Shown here: piece by piece, positions 23,982 through 35,850 of the stretch
How the letters are laid out: each line of letters opens with the position of its first letter
How positions within the stretch are numbered: the stretch's first letter is position 1
Source: Paulownia fortunei
Taxonomy: Eukaryota; Streptophyta; Magnoliopsida; Lamiales; Paulowniaceae
Length of the DNA stretch: 64,000 nt
Direction of reading: 5' to 3'
NCBI GenBank assembly: GCA_019321725.1
Contig: CM033107.1
Span: 12,391,445 to 12,455,444, forward strand
Translations under genes and position numbers: made by a program
The notes under the pieces: model-generated
Databases searched by the model: none
What the model saw: the letters and a program-made list of their open reading frames with translations, nothing else
What the model was told of the DNA's origin: nothing

Positions 23982-26900
23982 GTTTGTGGTTCTGTAGATT
24001 GTCCATGTACATGACCTTTGAAACTGGTGGAGCTTAACCGTACCAGTAAGTTTTATTTATTGTATAATTTATTTTGTATTTCATGAATAATATTGGCCAT
24101 GTGTTTTAAGATTTTATACAAAATAATGCTGAGACAGACCCATCAGTAAGAACATGTATAAAACTTATGTTTGGTATTCTATCTTTGGAGCTTCATATTC
24201 TCTATTATCCACTGAGTATGTAATAATATTGGATAGGGTACTTGATATATATATGAGGTTAATTACAATGTTTTAATTTCTTCTAGAAGTTCAAGATCAA
24301 CTAATTAGATGTCAAGAGCTCTAAGTTAATTTTGTTATATTGGTATTATGATATAACATTTTGGTGTTGATTGATTTATTGATAATTATATATTGTGGAT
24401 TATTTCAAGATTATTAAGACTTTTGAATTCTAGGTGATGAAATTGAGAAATTTTATAGAGACCATAGCAGGAAAATATTTACTATTTGCAAAAAATAAAG
24501 AAGATTGTTAAATTATAACTTTCTACAGTTATTGTGAAAGAGAATGTAAGGTCATTATCGATCTTTAGGTTATGTTAGAATTTTTAGAAATGACCAAGTT
24601 TACTAAAAATCCATTTGTGTGATCTCAGATCTATTGATACATGTTGAAAATAAGTTATTGGGTATGCTATTGACTAACCAATTGATTTTATCCTTGATAT
24701 AGTTGTAAGAACAAATCCAATCTCTCTTTTAGTTTATCATATACACCTATCCAAATTCAATGAATCCTAAGTGATATTGTTATAATGTTAGGCAAGGTAT
24801 TAAGGTCTAGTGTTTCTCCTAAACAAGCTCCACTTCATATTCACCTAGAAGAAAGATGAATTTTGAGATTATGTATTTTTCATTGCAACTGAATTGAGTA
24901 ATAATTTGTAATAAGTACAGATTTTCATCTTAAGATTATTTGGTAAATTAAGATGAGCTGTTGTGACCTTGAGGATTGATTTTAAGATTGAAATAATTAT
25001 GATTTTCTTGTTGTGCTATTGGGTTGACTAATGTCTTAATTATTTTGATATACATGATGAATAACGTGTTTGATAATTCTATATGGGTATGTTTAAGGTG
25101 ATATTTATTAATGATATCTTAGTGTACAACGAGAAGAAATATGATTGACCTTTTAATATGTTTTTGGAAACTCTAAGAAAGTAAAAAATTATTTGTTCAA
25201 TTTTGTAAATGCAATCTTTTGGTTATGTAATACAATATTTATTTTTGGGACTTGTAATTTTCTTAAGAAGATGTCCTTGTAAGTATTCAAAACTTCGAGA
25301 TTGTATTGAAATAGGGAAGACCAATAAATATGATAGAAATAAGAAATAGTTTATGGGTTAGTGATATTATTGGGAATTTAGTCAAAATTTCTCCTAAGTT
25401 GTTATCGCTTTATTTCATCATACATGCAGGTATATGAAATTTGAATGGTTCGCTAAGTGAGAAGAAATCTCTAATTACTTAAAGAGAATTGATTTGAGTT
25501 TCGGTGGTGACTCCAACTTTAGATATAAGTTATTTATTGTGTATGGTGGTGCATCTCATTAGGTTTTGGTATATGTTTTATTTAATAAAGGAAAGTTACT
25601 CAACACTCTTCGAGTTAATTAGATTATTTATGTAATACTACATATGACATTACAAAACTAAAGTACTTGAAATGTCTATATACTCAAAAGGAGTTGAACT
25701 TGAAGAAATGATGGACATTATTAGTAAGTGAATATATTGTATGATCCATCTAACTACAGATGTCATTGGAATAAAATATCTCAATAGACTAATATTCATA
25801 CAAATTTTACATCATAAACTATTATGGGAATTGAGGGTTGTATAGAGGATGAATTAGAGTAAATGGTGAATTATCTGTTTATTAATATTTTGGTGAGATT
25901 GATTTTGATTGATTCGATTTCAAATGCTCAAAATAAGGTCGATGAAAGGTTACAATTAAGAAAGACATAAAAGGCACTTAAGTAGATTTTTTTGATAAGT
26001 GATAGTAATCTCTAAATAAGAGATAGATGTAAAAATGAGGGATAAGAAATTGTAAGACTAAATTTTAGGTGATGATCATGTACCTTTTTATTTGTTTTAT
26101 TTAGTGGTATGAATGATGTTTGTGATCTCAAGAAAATCTATAGATATCAGATAGTAGACGAACTATTATTGTTAATATTTGGTTTGCCACAAAAAAGGGA
26201 TATATGTAAAAGTACATATGTTGGAATGATTTAGTTCTACTTTGATTTTCAGGTGAAAATGGAAAGCATTTAGGAATTTTGTATATGATAATGGAATTGG
26301 GTTATTGTTCATAGGTTAACTGGATATGCTTATTCTTTCTCAATTTACCCTAGGTATTCCATGGAAATATGTGGAAAGATAAATGTATAGGAAGTAGTTA
26401 GACTTTATGGTTTATTAGTGTCAATTAGTTTTGATATAGATTTAAGGTCTTTGTCCACTTCCTAGAAGATCTTACATCAGGTATTGGGAATAAAATTATA
26501 TTTTAGTGTTGAGATCATCCATGCATTAATGGGCAATCAAAACAAACAAATTAGACTTTGCAAAATATGCTTAGAGCTTGTGCACTAGATTGTTGATGTC
26601 AATTGAGAAAATTTTTCCTTAGGTGGAATTTCTTATGACAACAGTAATAAGACTACTTAGGATAATTCTCTATGAGGCATTGCATGATAAAAAAAATACA
26701 GACCATCATTTTATTGAAATAAATTTGGTGTTCTTTTAGGCTGAATATGATTTGGGAAATGATAGAAGTTGTAGAACAAATTACCAATGTATGGAAACTA
26801 GTTAGAGGTGACCATAGAGTTATGCAGCTTAAAGAGGAATATCGCTGCAATTTATGATATGGGATCAAATTTTTAAGGTATCTCCAATGAAAGGGATTAT

Positions 26901-27331
26901 GCGGCTTGGGCAGAAAAAAAATTAGGGATGTTATTTACAAACTTGATCCTAGGTACATTGGTTTGGTTTGCATTACTAAGAGAATTGGGGATATTGCCTG
27001 TAAACTCGACCTCTTTGCATCAATGTCTTGAGTTCACAATATGTTCCATGTGTTCATTTTAAGGAAGTGTAGCATGAATCTATCTCATTTACTGAAGAAG
27101 AAACCAATAAAACTAAATTGAGGTTGGAGATATGAAGAAAGACCTACAGAAATTTTAGTAATGGATGTAAAGAAACTTCAAAATGATAATATCTCAGTAG
27201 TTAAAATATTGAGGAGAAGTCAATCAACAGAAGAAATTGCTTGGGAAAGGAAGCATAAAATGATTATTAAATATCTAGAGTTTTTTTATAAGTAAAATTT
27301 CAGGGATGAATTTTTTATAAGGAGAGGAGGA
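23982..27331 (+). pseudogene. Tekay/Del-like gypsy internal region, heavily decayed pol
   Basis: The first 700 bp hold leader and no readable gag. RT text starts at about 24780 (RSSVSPKQAPLHIH, the remnant of the conserved [11 protein letters not shown] box), continues with ...LGLTN (25015), and reaches VIFINDILVYNEKK (about 25100-25140), where Y-x-D-D has become F-I-N-D. RNase H traces occur at 25440-25700. Integrase traces follow at 26230-26770. The C-terminal GLGRKKIRDVIYKLDPRYIGL and VHNMFHVFILRK (26890-27065) correspond to the post-integrase region of chromoviruses. The chromodomain-like tail (VKILRRSQSTEEIAWERKHKM, in the order expected) lies at 27195-27270. The polypurine tract GGAGAGGAGGA precedes LTR2. 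Stops occur every few codons, far more than in the element at 31210. Confidence 0.75.
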
Positions 27332-30300
27332 TGTAATATGCGAAACTCACACTACTCACTTGGCCAAGATAATTCAAGCATTACATATTATTCATATGTG
27401 CTTACATTAAAACTAACATGGCATGATCCGTTTTATCTTATAACCAAATTTGATCATTAAATTTCTAGAAAATCTCATATGGAGTTAGTTGTCGATCATC
27501 ATAATATAAGTAATCAACATTAAATTGAAATAAGAAGAAAATGAGGCTGATCCATATTGGATATCGATGGGATATATAGATTATAATTTTGAAGTGTTAA
27601 AGTTGTTACTAGTAACCTTATATAGTTTGATTCGATTTCATCCAGGTATTTCAAAAGTATATATCGGTAAATTGCATATTTGGGACATTAGACATAAGAT
27701 AATATGATTCAAAGGTCATATTACAATATTCATTTATGTATAAGATTATATAATTTTTAATATGGACATTTATTTAAGAATCGGGTGACAATCAGGTAAG
27801 AAATTAAATGAACGACTAGGAAATTAGCTTATGAATTATCTATGGAATCTTGTGGTAATTAAAATAGGATGAAATAGAATTAATATATAGTAAGATACAT
27901 CCGATCTAGGCTTGAAATATGGATGAAAGATCAGATTTATAACACAACTTACAACTTCCTGCTTGCTACCAAGCTTAAGCAAGCACCTCAAGTGCCACCT
28001 CAAACTTTCCTTCACTCTTATCCATTTACCCACGACCCTCAACTATTTTTTAGTTATTATTAGGGTCCAAAATCATGTCAAAATCTCTCTAAGCTGGTGC
28101 TAAGTGATTCCAAGTGATAGAAAAGGACAAAGGAAGCAAAAGGAAGTAGTAATCACAAGTAGAAGCAGAAACTGACATAGGTAAGGTTTATCTATAGTTT
28201 TGACATTAATTTTTATATTATTTGAGGGTTTTGTGTTTTATTAAGATTCTTATCTTGTTCATGATGATGTTAGAGGTTATTTATAGGATTATTATGTATA
28301 AAAGAATGATTTGTAGTTGCAAACACATAATAGAACCATTAAGGGGCAGAATATGTGCATATGTTGATTTCTAGTTTATTGAGCTTGAAATATGCAAGAA
28401 ACCTTGGGTAAATCCTATATTTATCATCATGAACATGTTTATACATGAGTTATTTTTATGTAAATAGGTTTGTATAGCTTAGGAATTAAAACATGGCATG
28501 ATAATTAAAGAGATGTTCAAAACTATCACCATCGAATTTTAGATTTTGTCCTTTGTGAATGGGACTTGTTTTACAGTACTAAATCCATTATTTTTGGCAA
28601 TAATATGACCTGGTTGTCTCTGTGTATATGTTATCTAAGTGGGGTAAAAAGTGGGAGTGATTGAATTTACTTAAGGGTGCCAAAACCATTAATGTCATGA
28701 AGTGCGCAAAACTGTCATGGTAGGAAAAAGCTATTTCAGTATGCTATGAAAGGAGCAGAACTTGGGATACTATATCCTTGAGTTTTAGCCATTATATGAC
28801 ATGGTTACATTTTTCTTGATGTTAGCTAAGTTTGATAAAAATTAAAGAGTGAATGAATATGTCTAAAGGTATAAAAATTATCATGTAAACTAATGTGGCA
28901 ACAAGAAAATATGAAGTTGTTAATCTGTCTCATTTTGTTCATTAACATGTTCTAACATAGATGTGGTTAGTTTGATCCCTAAATTTTAGGGGGATGTTAT
29001 AAAATTTATAATACATCAATTAAGTGAGGTTAGTATATATTTAAGATATGGAACAAAGGTGCGTGGAAGTTTGTATTTGGTTATAGTTTCTAAGTGGTAA
29101 GGTGGTTTAATTAGATTGAGATTCAAGATCTTTATACTACGTTAGGTATAATGAACTTGTTAATTAAGGATGGTGATTGATATCTTGTATTTTTATATAT
29201 TATTTCACAAATAGGGTTAGGGAGTAATACTTAAGAAACCTAGAAGTAACACAACCGATCAAAGGTAAGTGAAGATCCATTTGCAACTACAATGCATGAA
29301 CATTGTATGTTTTGAAGCACTTATACCTAATGTGTTGATGATATTTAAATTGATTGGATGACAAGTATAGTATGTACTTTAAGAGTCTTATGATTCTTGA
29401 AACATGTTGAAAGAAAGATAACTTGCATTTCATATTGAATATACCATTCATGAGCATTTACATGTGCATGCACGGCATATGAGTATAGTTGAGGTTCTTG
29501 TAGGCATGATATGATTTGAGACATGATTTTAAGAAAAATAATTTTTTCGCTGGCCACTACTAGTGTACCGAGGCATGTTTATGTGATATTTTGGGGTACC
29601 ACGAGTGTTACTTCTCAGATAATCATAGGGGTTGACAGGGGGTGTGCCTCTAGTAGTCATGAGAGTGTAGGCCACTTGACTGTGCCCTTATTGATTCCAC
29701 TGGTGGAAGACTTCTTAGGGATCACAAGGGAAGACTAGGGGTGTATCTTTGGTGATCTCAGGAGATAGCCCTTGGATTGAGTCAATTTATTTATGGCCAT
29801 GTGATTATTGATATTGTTCAGAGCTTTATCCATTGTATAGTAGATAGGCCAAGGCCCTAGTGATGGAAAATGATTTTGAATGAAATGTGTTGGTTCAAGA
29901 GCTTGCATTCCTAGCATGATTTTATAGAGATGCATTGCACATATGTTAGATTATATCCTCATCATACATGATTTTTATATATTGAATGTTAGCTCATGTA
30001 GTTCATGCATTGTAGGTGAGCATGGTGATATCTGAGACTTTGAGTCTTACTAGGCCAATTAGTGGAGCTCCTAGAGGCTTCTGAGGATCACTGTACATAG
30101 ATGATGACATATTAGGTTGTGTTGTGGGTATATTCTAATTTTTACATTCATTATTATTATGTAAATTGCTGACTATATATAAAGAGCTATAAGATGCAAA
30201 ATGTTCTTACTTCTTCTGAAAGTATAGGCTATTATTTTTATTTTTGAGTCTATCGTATTATAATTTTGGGATGTCGTGTCCTATATAACTCTTGAAATTT

Positions 30301-30521
30301 GATAGTAAATCAGTTTGAGAATAGCGTGACTGTGATGGGTGTTGTGTTTTTATATAAATAGTGATTTTTCTATATATAGTGTTATATGTGAGAAAACACT
30401 TTACTGTTTCTCAAAGTGCTACATTTGAAAATATATATATATATATACATATGCACACATGTGCTACCTTCTTAAAATTATTGTTATACCAATATCTATA
30501 TTTATTGGTGGGGGTGTTACA
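27332..30521 (+). repeat. Tekay/Del-like gypsy LTR (LTR2), followed by its own PBS-like site
   Basis: This 3190-bp LTR starts TGTAATATGCG and ends GGGGGTGTTACA. It follows a polypurine tract, so it acts as the 3' LTR of 20802-27331. Unexpectedly the next bases (30525-30538) are TGGTATCAAGCCCA, a PBS with one base deleted, and then about 150 bp of leader. It is therefore also positioned like a 5' LTR. This LTR-internal-LTR-leader order is typical of tandem copies sharing an LTR. Confidence 0.8.
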
Positions 30522-30689
30522 AAGTGGTATCAAGCCCAGTTTGTGGTTTTGTAGACTATCCGTGTATATGACCTTTGAAATAGGTGGAGCTCAACCATGC
30601 CAGTAAGTTTTATTTGTTTTATAATTCATTTTGTATTTCATGAATAATATTGGCCATATGTTTTAAGATTTTATACAAAATAATATTGT
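30522..30689 (+). mobile_element. Second copy of gypsy leader after LTR2
   Basis: The segment parallels 23964-24129 in direct orientation: the PBS-like site, the GTTTGTGG TTTTGTAGACT box, and TTTTAAGATTTTATACAAAATAAT. It breaks off at about 30689, where an inverted piece of the same leader begins. Confidence 0.8.
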
Positions 30690-31028
30690 AATTTGACAAT
30701 CTTCTTTATTTTTTGTAAATAGTAAATATTGTCCTGCTATGGTCTTCATAAAATTTCTAAATTTCTTCACCTAGAATTTAAAAGTCTTAATAATCCACAA
30801 TGTATAATTTTCAATAAATCAATCAACACCAAAATGTTATATCATAATACCAATATAACAAAATTAACCCACAGCTCTTGAAATCTAATTAGTTGATCTT
30901 GAACTTCTAGAAAGAATTAAAATATTTTAATTAACCTCATATATATATAAAGTACCCTATCTAGTCTTATTACATTCTTAGTGGATAATAGAGAATATGA
31001 AGCTCGAAAGATAGAATACCAAACATAA
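30690..31028 (-). repeat. Inverted copy of the gypsy leader segment 24165-24520
   Basis: Read as reverse complement, 30690-31028 follows 24520 down to 24165 almost base for base. Examples are CCTGCTATGGTCT and TAGTAAATATT, CTTAATAATC, and GAATACCAAACATAA at the far end. Length is about 340 bp. It lies between the direct leader copy ending at 30689 and the LTR end starting at 31034. Confidence 0.85.
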
Positions 31029-31033
31029 TTTTC

Positions 31034-31209
31034 ATACTGATCCTGCTGTATACATGACATATCCGAGAAAATGTTTTAAACTGGGTTATGCATGTAAGAA
31101 GTGATTTATCTTTTCTTAAAGTGTTACAAATAATAAATTCGCATGCACACATGGTCTATCGTGTTAAATTATACAATATATATCTAGTTGTTGAGTAGTG
31201 GGTGTTATA
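31034..31209 (+). repeat. Last ~175 bp of a gypsy 5' LTR
   Basis: From ACTGATCCTGCTG to GTGGGTGTTATA this aligns with 38330-38499, the end of the LTR at 35851-38499. It is followed by a perfect tRNA-Met PBS. The rest of the 5' LTR (about 2.5 kb) has been lost and replaced by the inverted leader fragment. Confidence 0.88.
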
Positions 31210-31212
31210 GAG

Positions 31213-31227
31213 TGGTATCAGAGCCCA
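31213..31227 (+). promoter_or_regulatory. Gypsy primer-binding site (tRNA-Met)
   Basis: TGGTATCAGAGCCCA begins 4 bases after the LTR end at 31209, the same spacing as at 23967. Confidence 0.92.
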
Positions 31228-31379
31228 GGTCTTGATTCTGTAGACTGTCCATGTACATGATCTTAGAACTTACGGAGTGCAGCCACGCAGTAAATTTTAT
31301 ATTATCATATATTGCATTACATATTCCATAAATTATATTGGCCATATGTTGTCAAACTTGTGTAAAACAGCGCTACAAA

Positions 31380-32470
31380 ATGGTGAGAACTCGTGGTGAA
31401 AGCAGTGGTGGTGCCAGAGCGCAGAGGATTGAGACACCCACTCCGATTAATGATCGAGATATCATGATTAACTGGTTAACAGAGTTGATTGAATGACAGT
31501 CTGAACAGATTTAATAATTGATTTAATAAAGGGATAGTGGTGAGCAACTGCAGGTGGAGGTAAACCAACAGCGGGTAGACTATATATATATATATGGTGG
31601 GAAAACGATTTAGTAGGCTGGATTCCCTAATATTTGAGGATACTATTGATCCTACCGCTGCAGAAGACTGGTTGAGGATCCTGGAAAACATGTTCCAGTA
31701 TAGCAGGGTGCCAGTAGAGGAGAGGGTAATGTGTGCCACTTTCATGCTTCACGGTAGTGCAAGCTATTAGTGGGACATGATCAGCAGCATAGAGGACATT
31801 ACTACCATGAGCTGGGATAGATTCAAGGAGTATTCCGAAATAAGTATTTCACGGCCCCAGTTCACATGATGAAGATGAATGAGTTTATACAACTGCGATA
31901 AGGAGTGATGACTATTGGGGAATATATTCGTAAATTTGAACAACTATCTAGGTTTGCTACGCATATGGTCAGCAATGAAGCACTAAAAGTAGAGAGATTT
32001 CTGGAAGGTTTGAGGCCAGAGTTATATCGAGATGTGAATATGGCGGATACTCAAAGGGTGACATTTTCCTAGGTGGCTGAGAGGGCGCTAGTGGCAAAAT
32101 AGGCTGAATCTAGAATCGCTCGTGCACAGGAAGCTAGACAACAATTCAGACAGTAGCGATAGAGATGGACTGTAAGGTAAAAGAGGCCGGTCCAAATGTA
32201 GAAGCAGATCCAAATACAGAAGTTGAGACTTAAATTTCAAGAAGAACGAGGCCAACAACAAGAAAGTCAAAGTAAGAGGCCACAGGTTGAACAAGGAAAA
32301 ATACCGATGCCAGAAGCTGTATGTCAGAAATATGGTAATCGATATACTGGAGGCTGCTATATAGATACCAGGATGTGCTTTCGATGCGGAATACCGGGAC
32401 ATATTGCTAAATTTTGCCCAGGTAAACAAGATCAGACCAGCCAAATGAATATACCAGCCAAGGTGTTCAC
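31380..32470 (+). pseudogene. Tekay/Del-like gypsy gag
   Basis: The first ATG (31380) opens MVRTRGESSGG, the usual basic start of Tekay gag. Retrotransposon-gag homology follows at 31620-32060: DPTAAEDWLRILE, VPVEERVMCATFML, then after a frameshift FRNKYF-like text, EYIRKFEQLSRFA and RFLEGLRPELY. A basic, glutamine-rich linker leads to a CCHC zinc knuckle, CFRCGIPGHIAKFC (32376-32417), with all four metal ligands present. Breaks are stops near 31494, 31770 and 32100 and a frameshift at about 31840. A TA microsatellite of seven repeats at 31581-31595 lies inside the early coding part and probably arose after insertion. Gag would form the particle that packages the RNA. Confidence 0.88.
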
Positions 32471-32921
32471 CATGACCAGGGCAAATGCAGAGGCAAACCC
32501 ATCCGTAGTGATAGGTAAACTTTATATTTCTAGTGTTCCAACACTTGTGTTATTTGATTATAGAGCCACACATTCATTTACATCCACTGAGTACGTGAAG
32601 AGGCTAGGTAGAATTCTAGATGTAGCAAAAATCAGTTATAGTGTAATAGTCCCCTCTGGAGATGCTAGACAAACCGATCGAATTTTGAGAGCTTGTGCTA
32701 TACTTGTTGAAGGTAGAGAATTACATGTTGATCTGATTGTACTGGATATGAATGATTATGATGTTATTTTGGGCATGGATTGGTTGTCAAAGTATTGGGC
32801 TACTATCGACTGTAAAGAAAAGACAGTGACATTTCAACTTTTTGGGAAAGAGTCTTTCACATTTGCCAGCATTGTGAAGAATTTTAGATTCCCTGTGATT
32901 TTAGCAGTGAAGGCACAATGA
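32470..32921 (+). pseudogene. Tekay/Del-like gypsy aspartic protease domain
   Basis: This lies in the open frame 32223-32921 that continues from the gag zinc knuckle. The retropepsin start is visible as VVIGKLYISSVPTLVLFD, but the catalytic D-S-G-A-T is D-Y-R-A-T, so the Ser and Gly of the active-site triad are lost. The second half is well kept: LIVLDMNDYDVILGMDWLS, the flap and C-terminal helix region typical of plant gypsy protease. The frame ends at a TGA at 32919-32921. The enzyme would process the polyprotein; with this triad it should be inactive. Confidence 0.88.
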
Positions 32922-32994
32922 TTATTCAATAATGGTTGCGAAAGGTACTTGGTGAATGTTATGAACATTGAGGACAACATCCACCAACTCTGAG

Positions 32995-34330
32995 TGAAAT
33001 ACCAGTGGTGTGGGAATATACTGAAGTATTCCTAGATGATCTCTTGGGACTATCAGCAGATCGTGAAATAGAGTTTGTTATTGACATACAACCAGGAGCG
33101 TCTCCAATTTCTAAAACTCCCTATAGAATGGCTCCCTCGGAGTTGAAAGAATTGAAAGTACAATTGTAGGACTTGTTGGATAAGGGATTAATCAGACAAA
33201 GCTTTTCACCTTGGGGAGCACCGGTTCTATTTGTACATAAGAAAGATGGCATCATGAGACTGTGAATTGATTATTGAGAGTTGAACAGGGTTACAATTAA
33301 GAATAAATATTCATTACCTAGAATCGATGATTTATTTGACCAGTTTTAGGGTGCTGCAATATTTTCAAAGATTGACTTACGCTCTGGGTACCATCAACTG
33401 AAAATAAAGAAAGAGGATATCCCCAAGACGGCATTTTGTACAAGATATGGGCACTATGAATTTTTGGTGATGCCGTTCGAATTGACTAACGCTCCAACAA
33501 CATTCATTGATTTGATAAATAGAGTGTTAAAGGAGTTTCTAGATAAATTTGTTATTATGTTCGTCAATGACATTCTAGTTTACTCCAGAACTAAAGAAGA
33601 GCATGCCGCACATTTAACACAAGTACTAGAGGTCCTGAAAGTGAAGCAGTTATACGCCAAATTCAAGAAATGCGAGTTTTGGTTGGATCGCATGGTATTC
33701 CTAGGACATGTTATATCAGGAGCGGGGATATCAGTAGATTTAAGCAAAATTGAAGCTATCAACAACTAGATGCAGCCTACTAATCCTTCGGAGGTGCGCA
33801 ATTTTTTGGGTGTAGCTGGATATTACTAAAGATTTGTGGAGGGGTTCTCCAAGATTGCTATGCCATTGACACAATTAACCAGAAAAGGGGTGACGTTTAG
33901 ATGGATGGATATGTGTGAGCAAAGTTTCCAAGAGCTGAAAAAAAGGTTGACTTCAGCACCTATTCTCTCAATTTCATTAGATACTGGAGGATTCGTAATT
34001 TACAGTAACACGTCGAAGAATGGATTAGGATGTGTACTGATGCAGAATAGCAAAGTAATTGTGTATGCGTCCAAGCAACTTAAAGAGTACAGAAAGAATT
34101 ACCCCGTGCATGACTTGGAACTTGCTGTTGTAGTATTTGCGCTTAAAATATGGAGATACTATTTATATGGTGAACGGTGTGAGATCTATACTGATCACAA
34201 GAGCCTCAAATACTTCTTCACACATAAAGAGTTGAATATACGACAGCGGAGATGGCTGGAACTGGTAAAAGATTATGATTGTGTGATCAACTACCACCCC
34301 AATAAAGCTAATATTGTAGCTGATGCATTG
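32995..34330 (+). pseudogene. Tekay/Del-like gypsy reverse transcriptase and RNase H
   Basis: RT runs 33000-33770 in essentially one frame, interrupted by single stops rather than frameshifts. Landmarks are PPYRMAPSELKELK-like text at 33115-33150, [40 protein letters not shown], and the catalytic box FVNDILVYS at 33570-33595, where the first Asp of Y-V-D-D is Asn. [14 protein letters not shown] closes the domain. After a TAG at 33767 the connection and RNase H follow (33770-34330) with [25 protein letters not shown] (the DAS box has become NTS), [32 protein letters not shown] text, and the DALSR box at 34322. The loss of an RT catalytic Asp and an RNase H Asp makes the element incapable of copying itself. 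Confidence 0.92.
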
Positions 34331-35850
34331 AGCCGAAAATCCACACAAAGTATAATAGCTATGGCTTTAATTCAGAAATCGAAACTGAATGAGTTGCAGA
34401 AAATGAATATAGAGATTTTACAGACAGAAGTAATAAAGGCGAAGTTGGCAACCCTAATGCTTCAGCCTACGCTAATTGATAGGATCAAACAGGGACAACG
34501 AGATGATGAATATCTTATCAATATGAGAAAATATGTTGCTACAGGGAAGTCTCCTAAATTTAAGATGACTCACAATGATATTTTACAATTTAGAGGTGGT
34601 TTTGTGCGCCAAATATTGATAACATTCGGGAAGACATATTAAAAGAGGCACATTCAACCCCTTATTCAGTACATCCAGGGGCTAACAAGATGTATAAAGG
34701 CTTGAAAATGCATTATTGGTAGCCGGGTATGAAAAAGGATATTGCCCAGTATGTGGAGCAATGTCTAACATATCAGCAGATAAAGGCCGAACATCAAGAC
34801 CCGTAGGGACTTTGCAACTTCTACTTATTCCAGAATGGAAATAGGAAAGGATCACCATGGATTTCGTAAATGGTTTGCCAAAGACTACTAAGGGTCATGA
34901 TGCTATTTAGGTTATCGTTGACAGATTGACCAAGTCTGCTCATTTTCTTCCCATATGTTCTACCTATTCCATGGATCGCTATGCCTAATTATACGTTTAG
35001 GAGATTGTCAAACTTCATGGTGTGCCATTGTCTATAGTTTTTGATAGAGATTCAAGATTTTTGTCTGCTTTTTGGAGGAGTTTACACAAAGCTTTGGGAA
35101 CACAGTTATCATTCAGTACAGCATATCATCCTCAGACGGATGGGTAATCTAAACAAATAATACAAATGTTGGAGGATATGCTCAGAGCCTATATATTAGA
35201 CTTCCAAGCATTGTATAGCAAAAAGTGTAGGTCTCCGATACACTAGGATGAAGTTGGTAAGAAGAAACGTTTAGGCCCAGATATGATTCGAGAGATGACA
35301 GAAGCCGTGTTATAGATTTGACAAAGAATGTAAACTGCTCAAAATCGACAGAAATGTTATGCAAATCAACGAAGAAGGGTGTTGGAGTTTGCTATAGGAG
35401 AGGTGTTTTTGAAAGTAGCACCAATAAAGGGCATCATGCGGTTTGGGAAGAAAGGAAAATTTAGTCCCATATACATTGACCCATTCTCTGTGATTGAAAG
35501 AATTGGTGATGTTTCTTACAGACTGGATCTGCCAATATCTATGTCCCAAATACACAATGTAATTCATGTGTCTATGTTGAGGAAATATATTGCTAATCCC
35601 TCTCACATTTTGAAGAATGAACTAGTGGAATTAAAGATAGATTTGAGCTATGAAGAAAAGCTTGTACAAATTTTGTTATGAGAAGTGAAGCAGCTAAGAA
35701 ATAAATAGATTCCATTGGTTAAAGTGTTATGAAGAAACCAATTGGTAGAGGAGGCCACTTGGGAAAGAGAGGATGAAATGAGAACTAAGTATCCTGAACT
35801 TTTTTGGTAAGTGAAATTTCGGGGATAAAATTTTTATAAGGAGTGGAGGA
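34330..35850 (+). pseudogene. Tekay/Del-like gypsy integrase and chromodomain-like C-terminus
   Basis: The integrase zinc finger region lies near 34660-34790 (HPGANKMYKGLK, then CLTYQQIKAEH; the first Cys of the CxxC pair is kept, the second reads Tyr). The catalytic core at 34830-35170 has DFVNGLP, IVDRLTKSAHFLP, FDRDSRF and [10 protein letters not shown]; the position of the third catalytic residue reads K instead of E (TDG, stop, SKQIIQ). A short deletion near 35215 removes AYNNS-type text. The C-terminal GPF region at 35380-35600 (FLKVAPIKGIMRFGKKGKFS, VIHVSMLRKY) is open. The final chromodomain-like segment at 35690-35810 reads IPLVKVL, stop, RNQLVEEATWERED, matching the Tekay CHD tail that targets integration to heterochromatin. 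A GAGTGGAGGA polypurine tract ends the region. Confidence 0.88.

Noticed and set aside
31581..31595. TA microsatellite as a regulatory or insertion site
   Set aside because: It is a short simple repeat inside decayed gag, probably replication slippage.
32088..32444. 118-aa minus-strand frame
   Set aside because: It is antisense to the gypsy gag zinc-knuckle region, which explains the sequence fully.
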